NCBI RefSeq assembly: GCF_013041605.1
Contig: NZ_JABEQC010000002.1
Coordinates: 186,001-250,000, forward strand
Direction: 5' to 3'
DNA from: Vibrio plantisponsor
Lineage (GTDB): Bacteria; Pseudomonadota; Gammaproteobacteria; Enterobacterales; Vibrionaceae
Length of the DNA stretch: 64,000 bases
Position 1 is the stretch's first letter. The number at the start of each line of letters is the position of its first letter. Position numbers and translations under genes: made by a program. The notes beneath the pieces are model-generated. The model was not told the origin of the DNA. It did no database searches and saw nothing but the letters and a program-made list of their open reading frames with translations. Positions 43,532 through 54,978 of the stretch are shown here, piece after piece.

Positions 43532-46500
43532 TTATTGTGCTTGAACACGTAGTTCTGCAGCGCTACGGCTTTGGTGACCCAATAGGGTTTGTAGATCCGC
43601 TGCCTGTGGTTTGATTAAGTAGAACTTCGGAATCCATTCATCAAAGTTCGCTAAAATGCTTTCTGCGTGAGCAGAACCTGTCTCTTCTAAGTGCTCCGCG
43701 ATAAGTCCACGCAGATGCTCTTGATGGATATAGAGATCTTTCAGTGATAGAGCTTCAACAGATTCTTCGTTGACACGACCTTGGAAATCACCGTTCTCAT
43801 CAAGAACGTAGGCAAAACCGCCCGTCATACCAGCGCCAAAGTTCACGCCAGTTGCGCCAAGAATCGCGACGATACCACCTGTCATATATTCACAAGCGTT
43901 GTCACCAGCGCCTTCAATTACGCTGATGGTGCCTGAGTTACGTACTGCGAAACGTTCGCCAGCTTTACCCGCAGCAAACAGTTTTCCGCCTGTCGCGCCG
44001 TATAAACAAGTGTTACCGATAATAGTGGCTTCGTTACAGCTAAATGCTGTACCTAAATGCGGTTTGATGACAATCTTACCGCCAGCCATGCCTTTACCTA
44101 CGTAGTCGTTTGCATCACCAGTGAGATACAGTTCTACACCGCCAGCGTTCCACACACCGAAAGATTGACCCGCAGTACCGTCTAGTACCACTTTGATTGG
44201 CGAGCCAGCTAAACCAGCATTACCGTAGCGTTTAGCAATTTCACCCGACAGACGAGCACCCACAGAGCGGTCTGTGTTGATCACATCGTAGTAAAGCTCG
44301 ATGGATTGCTGTTTCTCTACTGCTTCAATCGCATCTTCAACGATTTTCTGGTTCAGTACGCCTTTATCAAACGGTGTGTTTGGCTCTGTGCAGCTTAGTG
44401 GTAACCCTTGAGGAGACACAGGAGCTTCTAGAATGCCAGACAAATCAAGTTTACTTTGCTTCGCTGTTAATCCTTGAACTGCTTCTAGCAGGTCAGTACG
44501 ACCAATCAGATCTGTTAGTTTCTCAACACCGAGTTCGGCCAAGTATCCACGTACTTCTTCAGCAATGCCTGTGAAGTAGTTGATTACCATTTCAGGCAGA
44601 CCTTTGAAGTAGTCTTTACGCAGAGTTTCGTCTTGCGTTGCTACACCAGTCGCACAGTTGTTTAGGTGACAGATACGCAGGAACTTACAGCCCATTGCAA
44701 CCATAGGACCAGTACCAAAGCCGAAGCTTTCAGCACCTAAAATAGCCCCTTTGATTACGTCGAGACCGGTTTTTAAACCACCATCGACTTGCAGACGAAT
44801 CTTATGGCGCAGACCGTTAGCAACCAGTGCTTGTTGTGTTTCAGCAAGACCAAGCTCCCACGGGCTACCTGCATATTTCACTGAAGTCAGTGGACTTGCT
44901 GCTGTACCGCCGTCGTAACCCGAAATGGTAATTAAATCGGCATAAGCTTTCGCAACACCTGTTGCGATAGTGCCAACACCCGGTTCAGAAACCAGTTTTA
45001 CGGATACTAACGCTTTCGGGTTCACTTGCTTCAAGTCGAAGATAAGCTGTGCCAAGTCTTCGATGGAGTAAATATCGTGGTGTGGTGGAGGTGAAATTAG
45101 GGTTACACCTTGTACCGAGTGACGAAGTTTCGCTATTTCTGCGGTCACTTTATGACCCGGAAGCTGACCACCTTCACCCGGTTTCGCACCTTGAGCGACT
45201 TTGATCTGCAAAACGTCCGCATTGGTTAAGTAGTGCGGTGTTACGCCAAAACGACCCGATGCTACTTGTTTGATACGCGAGTTACGCTCAGTACCAAAAC
45301 GACGAGGATCTTCACCACCTTCACCTGAGTTAGAGAAACCACCTAGACGGTTCATCGCAGTCGCTAGTGCTTCGTGCGCTTCTGGGCTCAGAGCACCGAT
45401 AGACATCGCCGCAGAGTCAAAGCGTTTGAATAGCTCAGTTGCTGGTTCAATCTTCTCAAGTGGTAGTGGTTTATCTGATTTTTTCAGCTTCAACAGGTCA
45501 CGTAGCATCGCGGCTGGTCTTTCGTTAACTTGTTTAGCAAATTGCTTGTAATCACCGCTTTCGCCAGACTTCACAGCTTTTTGCAGAGTACCGACGACAT
45601 CTGGGTTGTAAGCGTGGTATTCGCCACCGTGAACGTATTTCAGTAAACCGCCATGTTCTAGAGATTTACGTGCCGCCCATGCTTTGCGAGATAGGTTGAA
45701 CAAGTCTTGTTGGAAGTCTTCAAAACTTGCACCCTGAATACGTGTTTTCACGCCTTTAAAGCAAAGATCAACAACATCAGTATGTAGACCCACAGCTTCA
45801 AATAGCTGAGAACAGCGGTAAGAGGCAACCGTAGAAATACCCATCTTCGACATGATCTTATACAGACCTTTGTTGATGCCGTACTGGTAATTCTGCATCA
45901 CATCGCGGTAGCTCTTATCAATCGCTCCGTCATCGACCATCTTGCCAAGTACTTCGTAAGCCAGATATGGATAAATTGCTGTTGCACCAAAGCCGATTAG
46001 TACCGCAAATTGGTGTGGGTCACGTGCCGTTGCTGTTTCAACAATGATGTTGGCATCACAACGCAGATTCTCTTCAACCAAGCGAGTATGAATCGCACCC
46101 ACAGCCATTGCAGCAGGGATTGGTAGCTTGTCTTTTGTTAGCGCACGATCTGAAAGCACAAGTAGAACTGTGCCACCACGAACCACTTCAACGGCTTTAT
46201 CACACAAATCGATCACTGCTTGTTGCAGCGTCGATTGTTGTGGATCGAAGTTGATATCCAGAATCGTGTTGCGGTAGTGCTGATCACTCAGTGTTAGCAG
46301 TTGCTGCATGTCAGAGTAGAGCAGAATAGGCGAGTCAAAAGTAACGCGGTGCGCGTGACCATCAGTCTCGTTAAACACGTTCATCTCTTGACCGATACTG
46401 GTTGCCAGAGACATGACGTGTTTTTCACGTAGTGGATCGATAGGTGGGTTAGTCACCTGTGCAAATTTTTGACGGAAGTAGTCAGTGATCAAGCGCTCTT

Positions 46501-47995
46501 TAGAAGAGAGAACCGCCATCGGGGTGTCATCACCCATTGAGCCAACGGCTTCTTGTCCCATATCACCTAGCACACGAAGAACTTGATCCACTTCTTCGTT
46601 GGTCATTGCAAACTGCTTTTGATAAGTCTTAAGTAGCGTTTCATCAAAGCTACGCTCACCAACTTGATCATCAGGTAGCTCAGCAAAAGATTTCAGTTTG
46701 TAGACGTTGTTTTTCATCCACTCGCTGTATGGGTGGCGGCTCTTAAGATCGTTGTCGATCTCGCTTGATTGCCACAACTTGCCTTTGCGAGTGTCAATAA
46801 CCAGTAGCTCACCCGGTCCAACGCGGCCTTTTTCAGCCACTTCATCAGGCGCGTAGTTCCAGATACCCACTTCAGACGCAAGGGTGATCAGCTTGTCTTT
46901 GGTGATCACATAGCGAGCAGGGCGCAGACCGTTACGGTCTAAGTTACACGCTGCATAGCGACCATCAGATAACACGATACCTGCTGGGCCATCCCACGGT
47001 TCCATGTGTTTCGAGTTGAAATCGTAGAATGCGCGTAGATCTTCATCCATGTCTGGGTGGTTTTGCCACGCTGGCGGAACGAGCATACGCATTGCACGGA
47101 ACAGATCCATGCCGCCTGCTAGGAAGAGATCCAGCATGTTATCTAGGCTTGAAGAGTCAGAGCCTGTCTCGTTAACAAATGGTGCAGCCGTACTAAGATC
47201 GGGTAGTAGTGGCGAGGCAAACTTGTATGCGCGCGCACGAGCCCATTGGCGGTTACCGTCAATGGTGTTGATCTCACCGTTGTGGGCAAGATAACGGAAA
47301 GGCTGAGCCAAAGGCCAACGAGGTTGAGTATTGGTAGAAAAACGCTGGTGGAACAGACAGATAGCCGATTCCATACGTAAATCAGCAAGATCCAAATAGA
47401 AACGTGGTAGATCTGCTGGCATACACAAGCCTTTGTAAACAATAACTTGTGTAGAAAGAGAACAGATGTAGAAATCTGAATCGTCAGTAATTTGTTTTTC
47501 GATACGACGGCGAGCTATGTAAAGACGGCGCTCAATATCGCGCTCACGCCAACCCGCAGGTGCCGTAATAAAGATCTGTTGAATGTCTGGTAATGAATCG
47601 GCTGCGATTGGGCCTAAAACCTTTGGATTGGTTGGAACTATACGCCAGCCAGTAACAGACAAGGTTTCTTTTGATAGCTCTTTATTGATGATGTCACGAG
47701 CCGACTGGGCTTTGACGGGATCTTGGCTGAGAAACACCATGCCAATCGCGTATTGCTTACCAAGGTTCCAACCTTGTTCTTCGGCAATTAAACGCAGATA
47801 AGAGTCAGGCTTTTGCAGTAGAAGACCACAACCATCACCGGTTTTTCCATCGGCTGCGATGCCGCCACGGTGTGTCATGCGATCGAGTGCAGAAATCGCT
47901 GTGCGAACCAATTTATGACTAGCTTGACCTTCCATGTGCGCAATCAAGCCGAATCCACAGTTGTCTTTCTCAAGACTAGGATCGTATAGAGCCAT
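43532..47995 (-). CDS. gltB: Glutamate synthase large subunit, enteric type (GltB1)
   Basis: A 1487-residue subunit that makes glutamate from glutamine and 2-oxoglutarate. Domains: class II amidotransferase (about 13-420, nucleophile Cys13 in [11 protein letters not shown] exposed after removal of a short propeptide), central linker, FMN-binding barrel (about 800-1190; [29 protein letters not shown], the 3Fe-4S cysteines in [13 protein letters not shown]) and a C-terminal GXGXG beta-helix domain ending in [13 protein letters not shown] as in E. coli. The 12-residue propeptide is shorter than in E. coli. Good SD GGGAGAA. Confidence 0.97.
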   Translation of the reverse strand: MALYDPSLEKDNCGFGLIAHMEGQASHKLVRTAISALDRMTHRGGIAADGKTGDGCGLLLQKPDSYLRLIAEEQGWNLGKQYAIGMVFLSQDPVKAQSARDIINKELSKETLSVTGWRIVPTNPKVLGPIAADSLPDIQQIFITAPAGWRERDIERRLYIARRRIEKQITDDSDFYICSLSTQVIVYKGLCMPADLPRFYLDLADLRMESAICLFHQRFSTNTQPRWPLAQPFRYLAHNGEINTIDGNRQWARARAYKFASPLLPDLSTAAPFVNETGSDSSSLDNMLDLFLAGGMDLFRAMRMLVPPAWQNHPDMDEDLRAFYDFNSKHMEPWDGPAGIVLSDGRYAACNLDRNGLRPARYVITKDKLITLASEVGIWNYAPDEVAEKGRVGPGELLVIDTRKGKLWQSSEIDNDLKSRHPYSEWMKNNVYKLKSFAELPDDQVGERSFDETLLKTYQKQFAMTNEEVDQVLRVLGDMGQEAVGSMGDDTPMAVLSSKERLITDYFRQKFAQVTNPPIDPLREKHVMSLATSIGQEMNVFNETDGHAHRVTFDSPILLYSDMQQLLTLSDQHYRNTILDINFDPQQSTLQQAVIDLCDKAVEVVRGGTVLLVLSDRALTKDKLPIPAAMAVGAIHTRLVEENLRCDANIIVETATARDPHQFAVLIGFGATAIYPYLAYEVLGKMVDDGAIDKSYRDVMQNYQYGINKGLYKIMSKMGISTVASYRCSQLFEAVGLHTDVVDLCFKGVKTRIQGASFEDFQQDLFNLSRKAWAARKSLEHGGLLKYVHGGEYHAYNPDVVGTLQKAVKSGESGDYKQFAKQVNERPAAMLRDLLKLKKSDKPLPLEKIEPATELFKRFDSAAMSIGALSPEAHEALATAMNRLGGFSNSGEGGEDPRRFGTERNSRIKQVASGRFGVTPHYLTNADVLQIKVAQGAKPGEGGQLPGHKVTAEIAKLRHSVQGVTLISPPPHHDIYSIEDLAQLIFDLKQVNPKALVSVKLVSEPGVGTIATGVAKAYADLITISGYDGGTAASPLTSVKYAGSPWELGLAETQQALVANGLRHKIRLQVDGGLKTGLDVIKGAILGAESFGFGTGPMVAMGCKFLRICHLNNCATGVATQDETLRKDYFKGLPEMVINYFTGIAEEVRGYLAELGVEKLTDLIGRTDLLEAVQGLTAKQSKLDLSGILEAPVSPQGLPLSCTEPNTPFDKGVLNQKIVEDAIEAVEKQQSIELYYDVINTDRSVGARLSGEIAKRYGNAGLAGSPIKVVLDGTAGQSFGVWNAGGVELYLTGDANDYVGKGMAGGKIVIKPHLGTAFSCNEATIIGNTCLYGATGGKLFAAGKAGERFAVRNSGTISVIEGAGDNACEYMTGGIVAILGATGVNFGAGMTGGFAYVLDENGDFQGRVNEESVEALSLKDLYIHQEHLRGLIAEHLEETGSAHAESILANFDEWIPKFYLIKPQAADLQTLLGHQSRSAAELRVQAQ

Positions 47996-48047
47996 TGCAA
48001 TTCTCCCTTTGCTTCTGTCTACAAGACAGTAAATGACTAACTATTCT

Positions 48048-48075
48048 TATATACCCTTCCGGCTTTTAGTGACAG
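48048..48075 (-). promoter_or_regulatory. Possible gltB1 promoter
   Basis: On the minus strand CTGTCA (48075-48070, four of six) and TATATA (48053-48048) are 16 bases apart, about 50 bases before the gltB1 start. The upstream bases can also fold, TAGTCAGC/GCTG-ACTA enclosed by ATACC/GGTAT, so a structured leader from a farther promoter is an alternative. Confidence 0.4.
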
Positions 48076-48427
48076 CTTTGCTGACTAGGTATTTGTCTCC
48101 TTTGCATGAGAACTGAAGGTTTTCATGGGCATGGGAGGTCATTCACTTGTCGCTTTTTGCCACTGCAAGTTGTTTGGATATTGTTGTTGTTATTATTTGG
48201 ATATTTATTACTAAGAATTGACTAAAAATTTAACAATTTTGAGCAGTTTGTTTTCAGTGAGTTCACAACCTATAGCTAATTGTGCAAAAGGTCAAGTTGT
48301 TGGGCTAAAATCATCTTTGAGTGCGATTTACCACTGATTACTCTGAAATAGTCTATAAAATTCAATATGATAAATTATTTGTTATCACAAAGATTTAACA
48401 TATAAATCTCAAGATATGAGAAAAGAA

Positions 48428-48455
48428 TAAAAAAGGCTAGCAGTGTATGCTAGCC
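48428..48455 (-). terminator. Intrinsic terminator of gltB2-gltD2
   Basis: GGCTAGCA (48435-48442) and TGCTAGCC (48448-48455), loop GTGTA; on the minus strand it is followed by six T. It separates the two glutamate synthase operons. Confidence 0.85.
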
Positions 48456-48540
48456 AAATGGAAGGTCTATAAGAAATTTTCAATCTGAATAGAAAAGGTT
48501 TCTAGAGCATCAAACTATAAAAACCTTTTGTTATGAATCA

Positions 48541-49995
48541 TTATGCTGAAAGCATTAATGAATCCGCTTTTGCTTCTAGATTGGTATTGCCCATTAGGTA
48601 TTGGTCGATTGAACGAGCACACTCGCGGCCTTCGTTGATACAACGTACAACCAGAGACTGGCCTGTACGCATATCGCCAGCAGCAAATACGCCTTCTTGA
48701 TTAGTAGCGAAATCTTTGGTTGCTACATTGCCGCGCTCATCTAATGCAATATCAAGCTGAGCCAACACGCCATGTGGTTCTGGGTGCAAGAAGCCCATTG
48801 CCAAGAACGCCATATCACAAGGAATGACACGTTCACTTCCTGCAACTTCAGTAAAGTTACGAGAATCATTCCACACGATGTCTGCAATACGTAAACCTGT
48901 TACTTCGCCTTCATCGTTGCCGATAAATTCTTTGGTCAGGATATTCCAATGACGCTCACAGCCTTCTTCGTGAGAAGTTGAAGTGCGAAGAATCATTGGG
49001 TATTGCGGCCAAGGCATATTGGCAGGACGTTTGTCTGCCGGCATAGGCATGATCTCAACCTGAGTGATACTCGCTGCACCGTGACGGTTAGAAGTACCGA
49101 CACAGTCAGAGCCAGTATCACCACCACCGATAACCACAACGTGCTTACCTTTTGCATGGATCTCTTCAGTTTTTAGATCCATGCCGTTAGCACGGCGGTT
49201 GTTCTGAGCTAGGAATTGCATCGCGAAGTACACGCCATTCAATTCACGACCCGGAATCGGCAGATTACGAGGAACTGTTGAACCACCTGTAAGCAGTACT
49301 GCATCGTATTCTTGACGTAGCTGCTGAGCGTTAATATCTACACCCACATGCGCGTTCACTTCAAACTGAACACCTGCTTCAGCCATCAAGTTGATCTTGC
49401 GATCAATCACTTCCATGCTGAGTTTGAAATCAGGAATACCGAAACGTAGCAAGCCACCCACTTTTTCATCGCGCTCGTAAACCGTCACGGTGTGACCAGC
49501 GCTGTTCAACTGCTCTGCCGCAGCTAAGCCCGCAGGGCCTGAACCGATAATCGCGATCTTTTTACCCGTGCGTGAGCGTGGTGTTTTCGGCTTTGCATAA
49601 CCTTCACGATACGCAGTTTCAACGATGGTTTTCTCAATATTACAGATGGTGATTGGATCTTGGTTGATACCCAGTACACATGCACTTTCACATGGCGCTG
49701 GGCAAACACGACCTGTAAATTCTGGGAAGTTATTGGTAGAACTTAAAATGTTCCACGCTTCTTCCCAACTATCGCGATAAACCGCATCATTGAACTCAGG
49801 AATGATGTTACCGATAGGGCAGCCGTTATGGCAAAACGGCACACCACAATCCATACAACGAGAAGCTTGGGTATTAATTTTGCTGCCAAACTCTTCGTTT
49901 AGAACGAACTCTTTGTTGTTCTTGATACGCTCAGCCGGTGCAATCTTTTTCGGAAGCTCACGACCATGCTCTAAAAATCCAGTAGGCTTACCCAT
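48541..49995 (-). CDS. gltD: Glutamate synthase small subunit, second type (GltD2)
   Basis: A 484-residue paralogue of GltD1. It has the same plan, [4Fe-4S] cysteines CMDCGVPFCHNGCPIGN and GRVCPAPCESACVLG, an FAD loop [11 protein letters not shown] and an NADPH loop GGGDTGSDCVGTSNRHGA, but differs throughout. The N-terminus MGKPTGFLEHGRELPKK resembles the GltD form found widely outside enterics. Its start overlaps the gltB2 stop by one base. Confidence 0.94.
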   Translation of the reverse strand: MGKPTGFLEHGRELPKKIAPAERIKNNKEFVLNEEFGSKINTQASRCMDCGVPFCHNGCPIGNIIPEFNDAVYRDSWEEAWNILSSTNNFPEFTGRVCPAPCESACVLGINQDPITICNIEKTIVETAYREGYAKPKTPRSRTGKKIAIIGSGPAGLAAAEQLNSAGHTVTVYERDEKVGGLLRFGIPDFKLSMEVIDRKINLMAEAGVQFEVNAHVGVDINAQQLRQEYDAVLLTGGSTVPRNLPIPGRELNGVYFAMQFLAQNNRRANGMDLKTEEIHAKGKHVVVIGGGDTGSDCVGTSNRHGAASITQVEIMPMPADKRPANMPWPQYPMILRTSTSHEEGCERHWNILTKEFIGNDEGEVTGLRIADIVWNDSRNFTEVAGSERVIPCDMAFLAMGFLHPEPHGVLAQLDIALDERGNVATKDFATNQEGVFAAGDMRTGQSLVVRCINEGRECARSIDQYLMGNTNLEAKADSLMLSA

Positions 49996-52900
49996 TACAC
50001 TGCCTCCGCTTCTGTCTGTTGTGCCAGTGCCTTACGCTTCTGAAGTACCGCTTTGTAATCACGCGGCATAACCTTAACCATTGAGGTTAGGCTTGCTTCA
50101 AAGTTGTCAAGGAACGACTTAGCGACTTCACTTCCTGTGAATTGAACATGCTTAGTCAACATATCCAGTAGTAGCTCTCTGTCTTCTTGCTCGATAGGAT
50201 CAAGGTCGACCAGCTCAGAGTTCAGTTTGGATTCGAAGTCACCAGACTTGTCCCAAACGTAAGCGATACCGCCACTCATACCGGCAGCAAAGTTACGACC
50301 TGTAGAACCAAGGACAACCGCAATACCGCCAGTCATGTACTCACAACCGTGATCACCAATGCCTTCTACAACCACTTTCGCGCCTGAGTTACGAACACAG
50401 AAACGTTCGCCCGCCATACCACGAATGTAAGATTCACCAGAGGTTGCGCCGTAGAAACACACGTTACCAACAACAATGTTGTCTTCTGGAACTATGGTCG
50501 ATTTCGAATCTGGGTAAAGAATCAGCGTACCGCCTGACAGACCTTTGCCCCAGTAGTCGTTCGCATCGCCTTCCACTTCGAATGTCACGCCTTTGGCAAG
50601 GAAAGCACCAAATGACTGACCCGCAGAGCCTGTGAATTTCACATTCATAGGTTGAGGCAGACCTTGGTCTTTGTAGACTTTCGAAATTTCGTTCGACAGC
50701 ATAGTACCTACAGAGCGGTCAGTGTTGATGATTGGCAACTCTGCATGAATTGCTTCACCGCGCTCTAGCGCAGGAGCAGCAATCTTGATCAAAGTGCGGT
50801 CTAACACGTTGTCTAAGTTGTGGTTTTGCTGTGTCTGGTTGTAGATACCATCTTCTGCACGTGCTTGTTCAATGTGAAGAACAGGCGACAGATCGAGGTT
50901 CTTATATTTCCAGTGTGCAACGTCTTGGCGAGGTTTCAGTTTCTGACCCTGACCAACCATTGCATCGATAGTGCGGAAGCCTAGCTCCGCCATGATTTCA
51001 CGTAAACCTTGAGCCATATATTGGAAGAAGGTGATAACGTCTTCTACGCGGCCATCAAAGCGTTCACGCAGAGTTTTGTTCTGTGTTGCGATACCAACAG
51101 GACAGGTGTTCTTATGACACTTACGCATCATGATACAGCCTTCAACAACCAATGCTGCTGTTGCTACGCCCCATTCTTCAGCACCCAGTAGTGTTGCAAT
51201 CGCAAGGTCACGAGGCGTTTTCATCTGACCATCAGCCTGAACAACGATACGGTTACGTAGACCGTTCTTCAGTAGCGTTTGGTGAGTTTCCGCCAAGCCA
51301 AGTTCCCAAGGAAGACCTGTGTGGCGAATTGAAGACATTGGTGAAGCACCTGTACCACCGTCGAAGCCAGCGATAAGTACCACATCAGCTTTTGCTTTCG
51401 CAACGCCCGATGCGATAGTACCAACACCCGCTTCAGAAACGAGCTTCACGTTGACACGGCCCGCACGGTTCGCGTTTTTCAGGTCGAAGATAAGCTGTGC
51501 TAAGTCTTCGATTGAGTAAATATCGTGGTGTGGCGGTGGAGAAATCAAACCAACCCCAGGAGTAGAGTGACGAGTTGCACCGATCCAGTCATCGACTTTA
51601 TCGCCCGGCAGCTGACCACCTTCACCCGGTTTCGCACCTTGAGCCATCTTGATTTGAAGCTCTTCTGCGTTGGTCAGATAGTATGAAGTTACACCGAAGC
51701 GACCTGATGCGACCTGCTTGATTGCTGAGCGTTCCCAATCGCCGTTTTCTTTACGTTCAAAACGAGTTGGGTCTTCACCACCTTCACCAGAGTTGGATTT
51801 CGCGCCTAAACGGTTCATCGCAATTGCAAGTGTTGAGTGGGCTTCGTGAGAGATAGAACCGAATGACATTGCACCCGTCGCAAAACGTTTAACAATGCTT
51901 TCAATAGGTTCTACTTGTTCAATCGGAATCGAACCTGACGGATTCTTAACAAATTCTAGCTGGCTACGCAGTGTTACTGCGTCATCGCCCTGTTTATCAA
52001 CCGCCGCTGCGTATTGCTTGAACTGAGCGTAATCTTTATTACGAGTCGATTGTTGCAACAGGCTGATAGTTTCTGGGTTGAACAGGTGCTTTTCACCACG
52101 TTGTTTCCACTGGTAAACACCGCCCACATCAAGCATACGAATTGGCACTTCGCGAGTTGGGTAACCCACACGGTGACGAACGATCACTTCTTTAGCGATG
52201 TCATCCAAAGTCAAACCTTGGATACGTGAAACGGTACCGGTGAAGTACTTATCAACCACAGATTTGTGGATACCCAAAGCTTCAAAGATCTGTGCACCGT
52301 GGTAAGACTGAAGTGTTGAGATCCCCATCTTAGAGAAGATCTTCAACAAGCCGCCGTTTACTGCTTTACGGTAGTTGTCGAACAGCTTTTCAACCGGCGT
52401 TTCTGGGTTCAGTTTCTTGCGGCGTTGCAGATCAACCAGTGTTTCCGATACTAGGTATGGGTTAACGGCGTTTGCACCATAGCCAAGTAGCGTTGCGAAG
52501 TGGTGAGTTTCACGTGCATCACCGGTTTCGACCACGATGCCACAACGTGCACGAAGACCTTTACGGATTAGGTGATGGTGAACTGCACCCACAGCAAGCA
52601 TCGCTGGAATAGCCGCATGGTTTGAGTTCACTGCACGGTCAGTCAACAGGATGATTGAGTAACCATCAATAACTGCGTCTTCTGCATATTGGCAGATACG
52701 TTTCAGTGCGCGCTCAAGCTTGCCGGCATCTTCACTGGCTTGGAATACGATATCCAGTGTTTTTGCTTGTAAGTGCTCGTTATCAATCGCACGTAGTTTC
52801 TCTAGCTCAGCGTTAGAAATCACTGGTGATTCAAGTTCAACTTTACGGCAGTGCTGAGGAGATTCAGCAAGCAGGTTTTGATCTTTACCAATATAGGTAT

Positions 52901-54533
52901 TGAGTGACATAACCATACGCTCACGGATCGGGTCGATCGGCGGGTTGGTTACCTGCGCAAATAACTGCTTAAAGTAGTTAGATAAATGCTGTGACTGATG
53001 CGAAAGAATCGCTAACGGCCAGTCAGCACCCATTGCAGAAAGAGGCTCTTTACCATCATTTGCCATAGGCACGATGATATCGTTCACTTCTTCGGTGCTG
53101 ACACCAAATGCTTGTTGGCGATGCAGTAAGCGCTCTGGGTTTGGTTGGCTGTGTGCGTTGTCTGCTTCAGGAAGCTTCTTCAGACTTAGCAGGTTGTCTT
53201 CAACCCATTTTTCATAAGGTTGAGCACTTGCGATACCATCTTTTATCTCTTCATCAGAAATGATGCGACCTTGTTCTAGGTCGGCAACGAAGATACGACC
53301 CGGTTGCAAACGACCACGGAATTCCACGTTTTCTGGTGCGATTTCGACTACACCAGACTCTGACGCCATCACAAGGAAGTCATCTTTCGTCACTGTGTAG
53401 CGAGAAGGGCGAAGACCGTTACGGTCGAGAGTTGCACCTACTTGAACACCATCAGTGAAACAAACAGACGCTGGGCCATCCCACGGTTCCATGATGTTTG
53501 CATGGTAACGGTAGAAAGCACGGCGAGTTGGATCCATGGTTTTGTTTTCTTGCCATGCTTCAGGGATCATCATCATTAGAGCATGTGGCAAGCTACGGCC
53601 TGAAAGAACAAGCAGTTCTAGCGCCATATCGAAGTTTGCTGAGTCTGACATACCTTCCTGACAGATAGGCAGCAGCATATCGATTTCAACTTGAGTAAAT
53701 AGATCGGACTGCAGAATCGCTTCACGCGCTTTCATCCAGTTCAAGTTGCCGCGAACCGTGTTGATTTCACCGTTGTGCGCAATGTAGCGGAAAGGCTGAG
53801 CCAGACGCCATCTTGGGAATGTGTTGGTCGAAAAGCGTGAGTGTACCAGTGCCAGAGCGGTAACCATTGATGGATTCTGTAAATCCAAGAAGTACTGAGG
53901 TACTTGCTCTGTGGTCAACTGACCTTTATAAACCAATGTCTTGTAAGACATTGAGTTAATGTAGAATTCGTCTTTGATGTTAGAAACACTTTCCAAGCAA
54001 ACACGGATTGTGTAGTTACGTAGAACATAAAGCTTGCGCTCAAGTTCTTCAGGAGTAACGCCAGGTGCTGCTGAAATAAATACGTGTTCAAACTGTGGTT
54101 CGGTGCTTAACGGATCAGCACCCAACATTGAATTGTCTGTTGGCAGAACGCGGTAGCCAATCACGTCTAGATCTAGACGGCGAGCGTTGCGTTCAAGAAT
54201 GTCACGACATTGTGCACGTTTGTACTCGTCTTTCGGGAACAGCATGACACCAACGCCATACTTTTCGAAAGATGGCAGTTTAATACCAAGCTTTACCGCT
54301 TCTTCGAGTAAAAATTCGTGTGGTTTTTGCAATAAAATACCGGCACCGTCACCACTGCATGGGTCACAACCTTGGCCGCCGCGGTGTTCCATACGCGCGA
54401 GCATGTCCAGAGCCTGTGTCACAACGTGATGCGACTTGCGGTTCTTTAGGTGAGCAACAAAACCGATACCGCATGCATCATGCTCCAGCTCAGGAGTATA
54501 GAGACCTTGCGAATTTTGCTGTCTATCTACCAT
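49995..54533 (-). CDS. gltB: Glutamate synthase large subunit, second type (GltB2)
   Basis: A 1512-residue large subunit, clearly diverged from GltB1. The amidotransferase nucleophile is Cys21 (EHDACGIGFVAH) after a 20-residue propeptide. The FMN barrel has [30 protein letters not shown] and the 3Fe-4S cysteines CIMMRKCHKNTCPVG; the C-terminal beta-helix has GHG/GGxx repeats such as MTGGIAVVLGSTGRNFAAGM. ATG 54533 (MVDRQQNSQGLY) was preferred over an upstream in-frame start, with GGAAGG just before. It forms an operon with gltD2. Confidence 0.96.
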   Translation of the reverse strand: MVDRQQNSQGLYTPELEHDACGIGFVAHLKNRKSHHVVTQALDMLARMEHRGGQGCDPCSGDGAGILLQKPHEFLLEEAVKLGIKLPSFEKYGVGVMLFPKDEYKRAQCRDILERNARRLDLDVIGYRVLPTDNSMLGADPLSTEPQFEHVFISAAPGVTPEELERKLYVLRNYTIRVCLESVSNIKDEFYINSMSYKTLVYKGQLTTEQVPQYFLDLQNPSMVTALALVHSRFSTNTFPRWRLAQPFRYIAHNGEINTVRGNLNWMKAREAILQSDLFTQVEIDMLLPICQEGMSDSANFDMALELLVLSGRSLPHALMMMIPEAWQENKTMDPTRRAFYRYHANIMEPWDGPASVCFTDGVQVGATLDRNGLRPSRYTVTKDDFLVMASESGVVEIAPENVEFRGRLQPGRIFVADLEQGRIISDEEIKDGIASAQPYEKWVEDNLLSLKKLPEADNAHSQPNPERLLHRQQAFGVSTEEVNDIIVPMANDGKEPLSAMGADWPLAILSHQSQHLSNYFKQLFAQVTNPPIDPIRERMVMSLNTYIGKDQNLLAESPQHCRKVELESPVISNAELEKLRAIDNEHLQAKTLDIVFQASEDAGKLERALKRICQYAEDAVIDGYSIILLTDRAVNSNHAAIPAMLAVGAVHHHLIRKGLRARCGIVVETGDARETHHFATLLGYGANAVNPYLVSETLVDLQRRKKLNPETPVEKLFDNYRKAVNGGLLKIFSKMGISTLQSYHGAQIFEALGIHKSVVDKYFTGTVSRIQGLTLDDIAKEVIVRHRVGYPTREVPIRMLDVGGVYQWKQRGEKHLFNPETISLLQQSTRNKDYAQFKQYAAAVDKQGDDAVTLRSQLEFVKNPSGSIPIEQVEPIESIVKRFATGAMSFGSISHEAHSTLAIAMNRLGAKSNSGEGGEDPTRFERKENGDWERSAIKQVASGRFGVTSYYLTNAEELQIKMAQGAKPGEGGQLPGDKVDDWIGATRHSTPGVGLISPPPHHDIYSIEDLAQLIFDLKNANRAGRVNVKLVSEAGVGTIASGVAKAKADVVLIAGFDGGTGASPMSSIRHTGLPWELGLAETHQTLLKNGLRNRIVVQADGQMKTPRDLAIATLLGAEEWGVATAALVVEGCIMMRKCHKNTCPVGIATQNKTLRERFDGRVEDVITFFQYMAQGLREIMAELGFRTIDAMVGQGQKLKPRQDVAHWKYKNLDLSPVLHIEQARAEDGIYNQTQQNHNLDNVLDRTLIKIAAPALERGEAIHAELPIINTDRSVGTMLSNEISKVYKDQGLPQPMNVKFTGSAGQSFGAFLAKGVTFEVEGDANDYWGKGLSGGTLILYPDSKSTIVPEDNIVVGNVCFYGATSGESYIRGMAGERFCVRNSGAKVVVEGIGDHGCEYMTGGIAVVLGSTGRNFAAGMSGGIAYVWDKSGDFESKLNSELVDLDPIEQEDRELLLDMLTKHVQFTGSEVAKSFLDNFEASLTSMVKVMPRDYKAVLQKRKALAQQTEAEAV

Positions 54534-54717
54534 AGATACTTCCTTCCAGTTCAAGCAGACGCAATTTCCCTAGGGCATGCCATAGCATTGCGTCCAATCC
54601 TTTTATATTTAATGAATCTAAACCAACCAGTGCTAGTTGGTTCGCATCCTTTCGGTCTCTCACGGAAAAATTTTGTGAGAAAAACAATCCATAGTGATAT
54701 CCATTTTTCTTGATCAC
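54523..54717 (-). promoter_or_regulatory. Structured leader of gltB2 with candidate upstream ORFs
   Basis: On the minus strand the 184 bases before gltB2 hold a 64-codon GTG frame (54717-54523) whose stop falls 11 bases inside gltB2, and a 14-codon ATG frame in another register starting 15 bases into it. Two hairpins are seen: AACCAACT/GGTTGGTT (54621-54642) and GACGCAAT/ATTGCGTC (54558-54594), the latter just before the gltB2 ribosome binding site. Neither frame has a clear ribosome binding site, so coding is uncertain. Confidence 0.35.
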
Positions 54718-54978
54718 TTTTGTAGTGATTTATATAGGTGGGCTCGGATAATCACAGATGTTTCACAGGGTTTTGTGTAATAAAATAAACAAAATCAGTG
54801 CAAAACTGTAAATATCCTACATTTTTGTTGCACGAAATTCCAACGAAAACTCTACTTTCTAGGTCATTTTTTTGTTGCAAAATGCATAATGATTTTAACA
54901 AATGAATAACAATGTGTATTAAATGCTTATTTTGTGAATGTTTATTGATTTTGATTGGGGCTTAGCAAGTTCGGGATA
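54718..54978. other. AT-rich gltB2-yhcC intergenic region
   Basis: About 260 bases between the gltB2 leader and the predicted yhcC promoter. On the minus strand CCTATATAAATC near 54730 is the best -10-like sequence for gltB2, without a good -35. Several A and T runs; no gene or other structure recognised. Confidence 0.35.

Larger units (their letters stand above)
47996..48540. other. Region between gltB1 and gltD2
   Basis: 545 bases without a gene. From the gltB1 side it holds a perfect 6-bp hairpin CTGTCT/AGACAG (48015-48020, 48024-48029), the predicted gltB1 promoter, and on the plus strand two direct copies of TTTGGATATT at 48173-48182 and 48196-48205, 23 bases apart. The remainder is AT-rich up to the gltB2D2 terminator. 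Confidence 0.5.
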
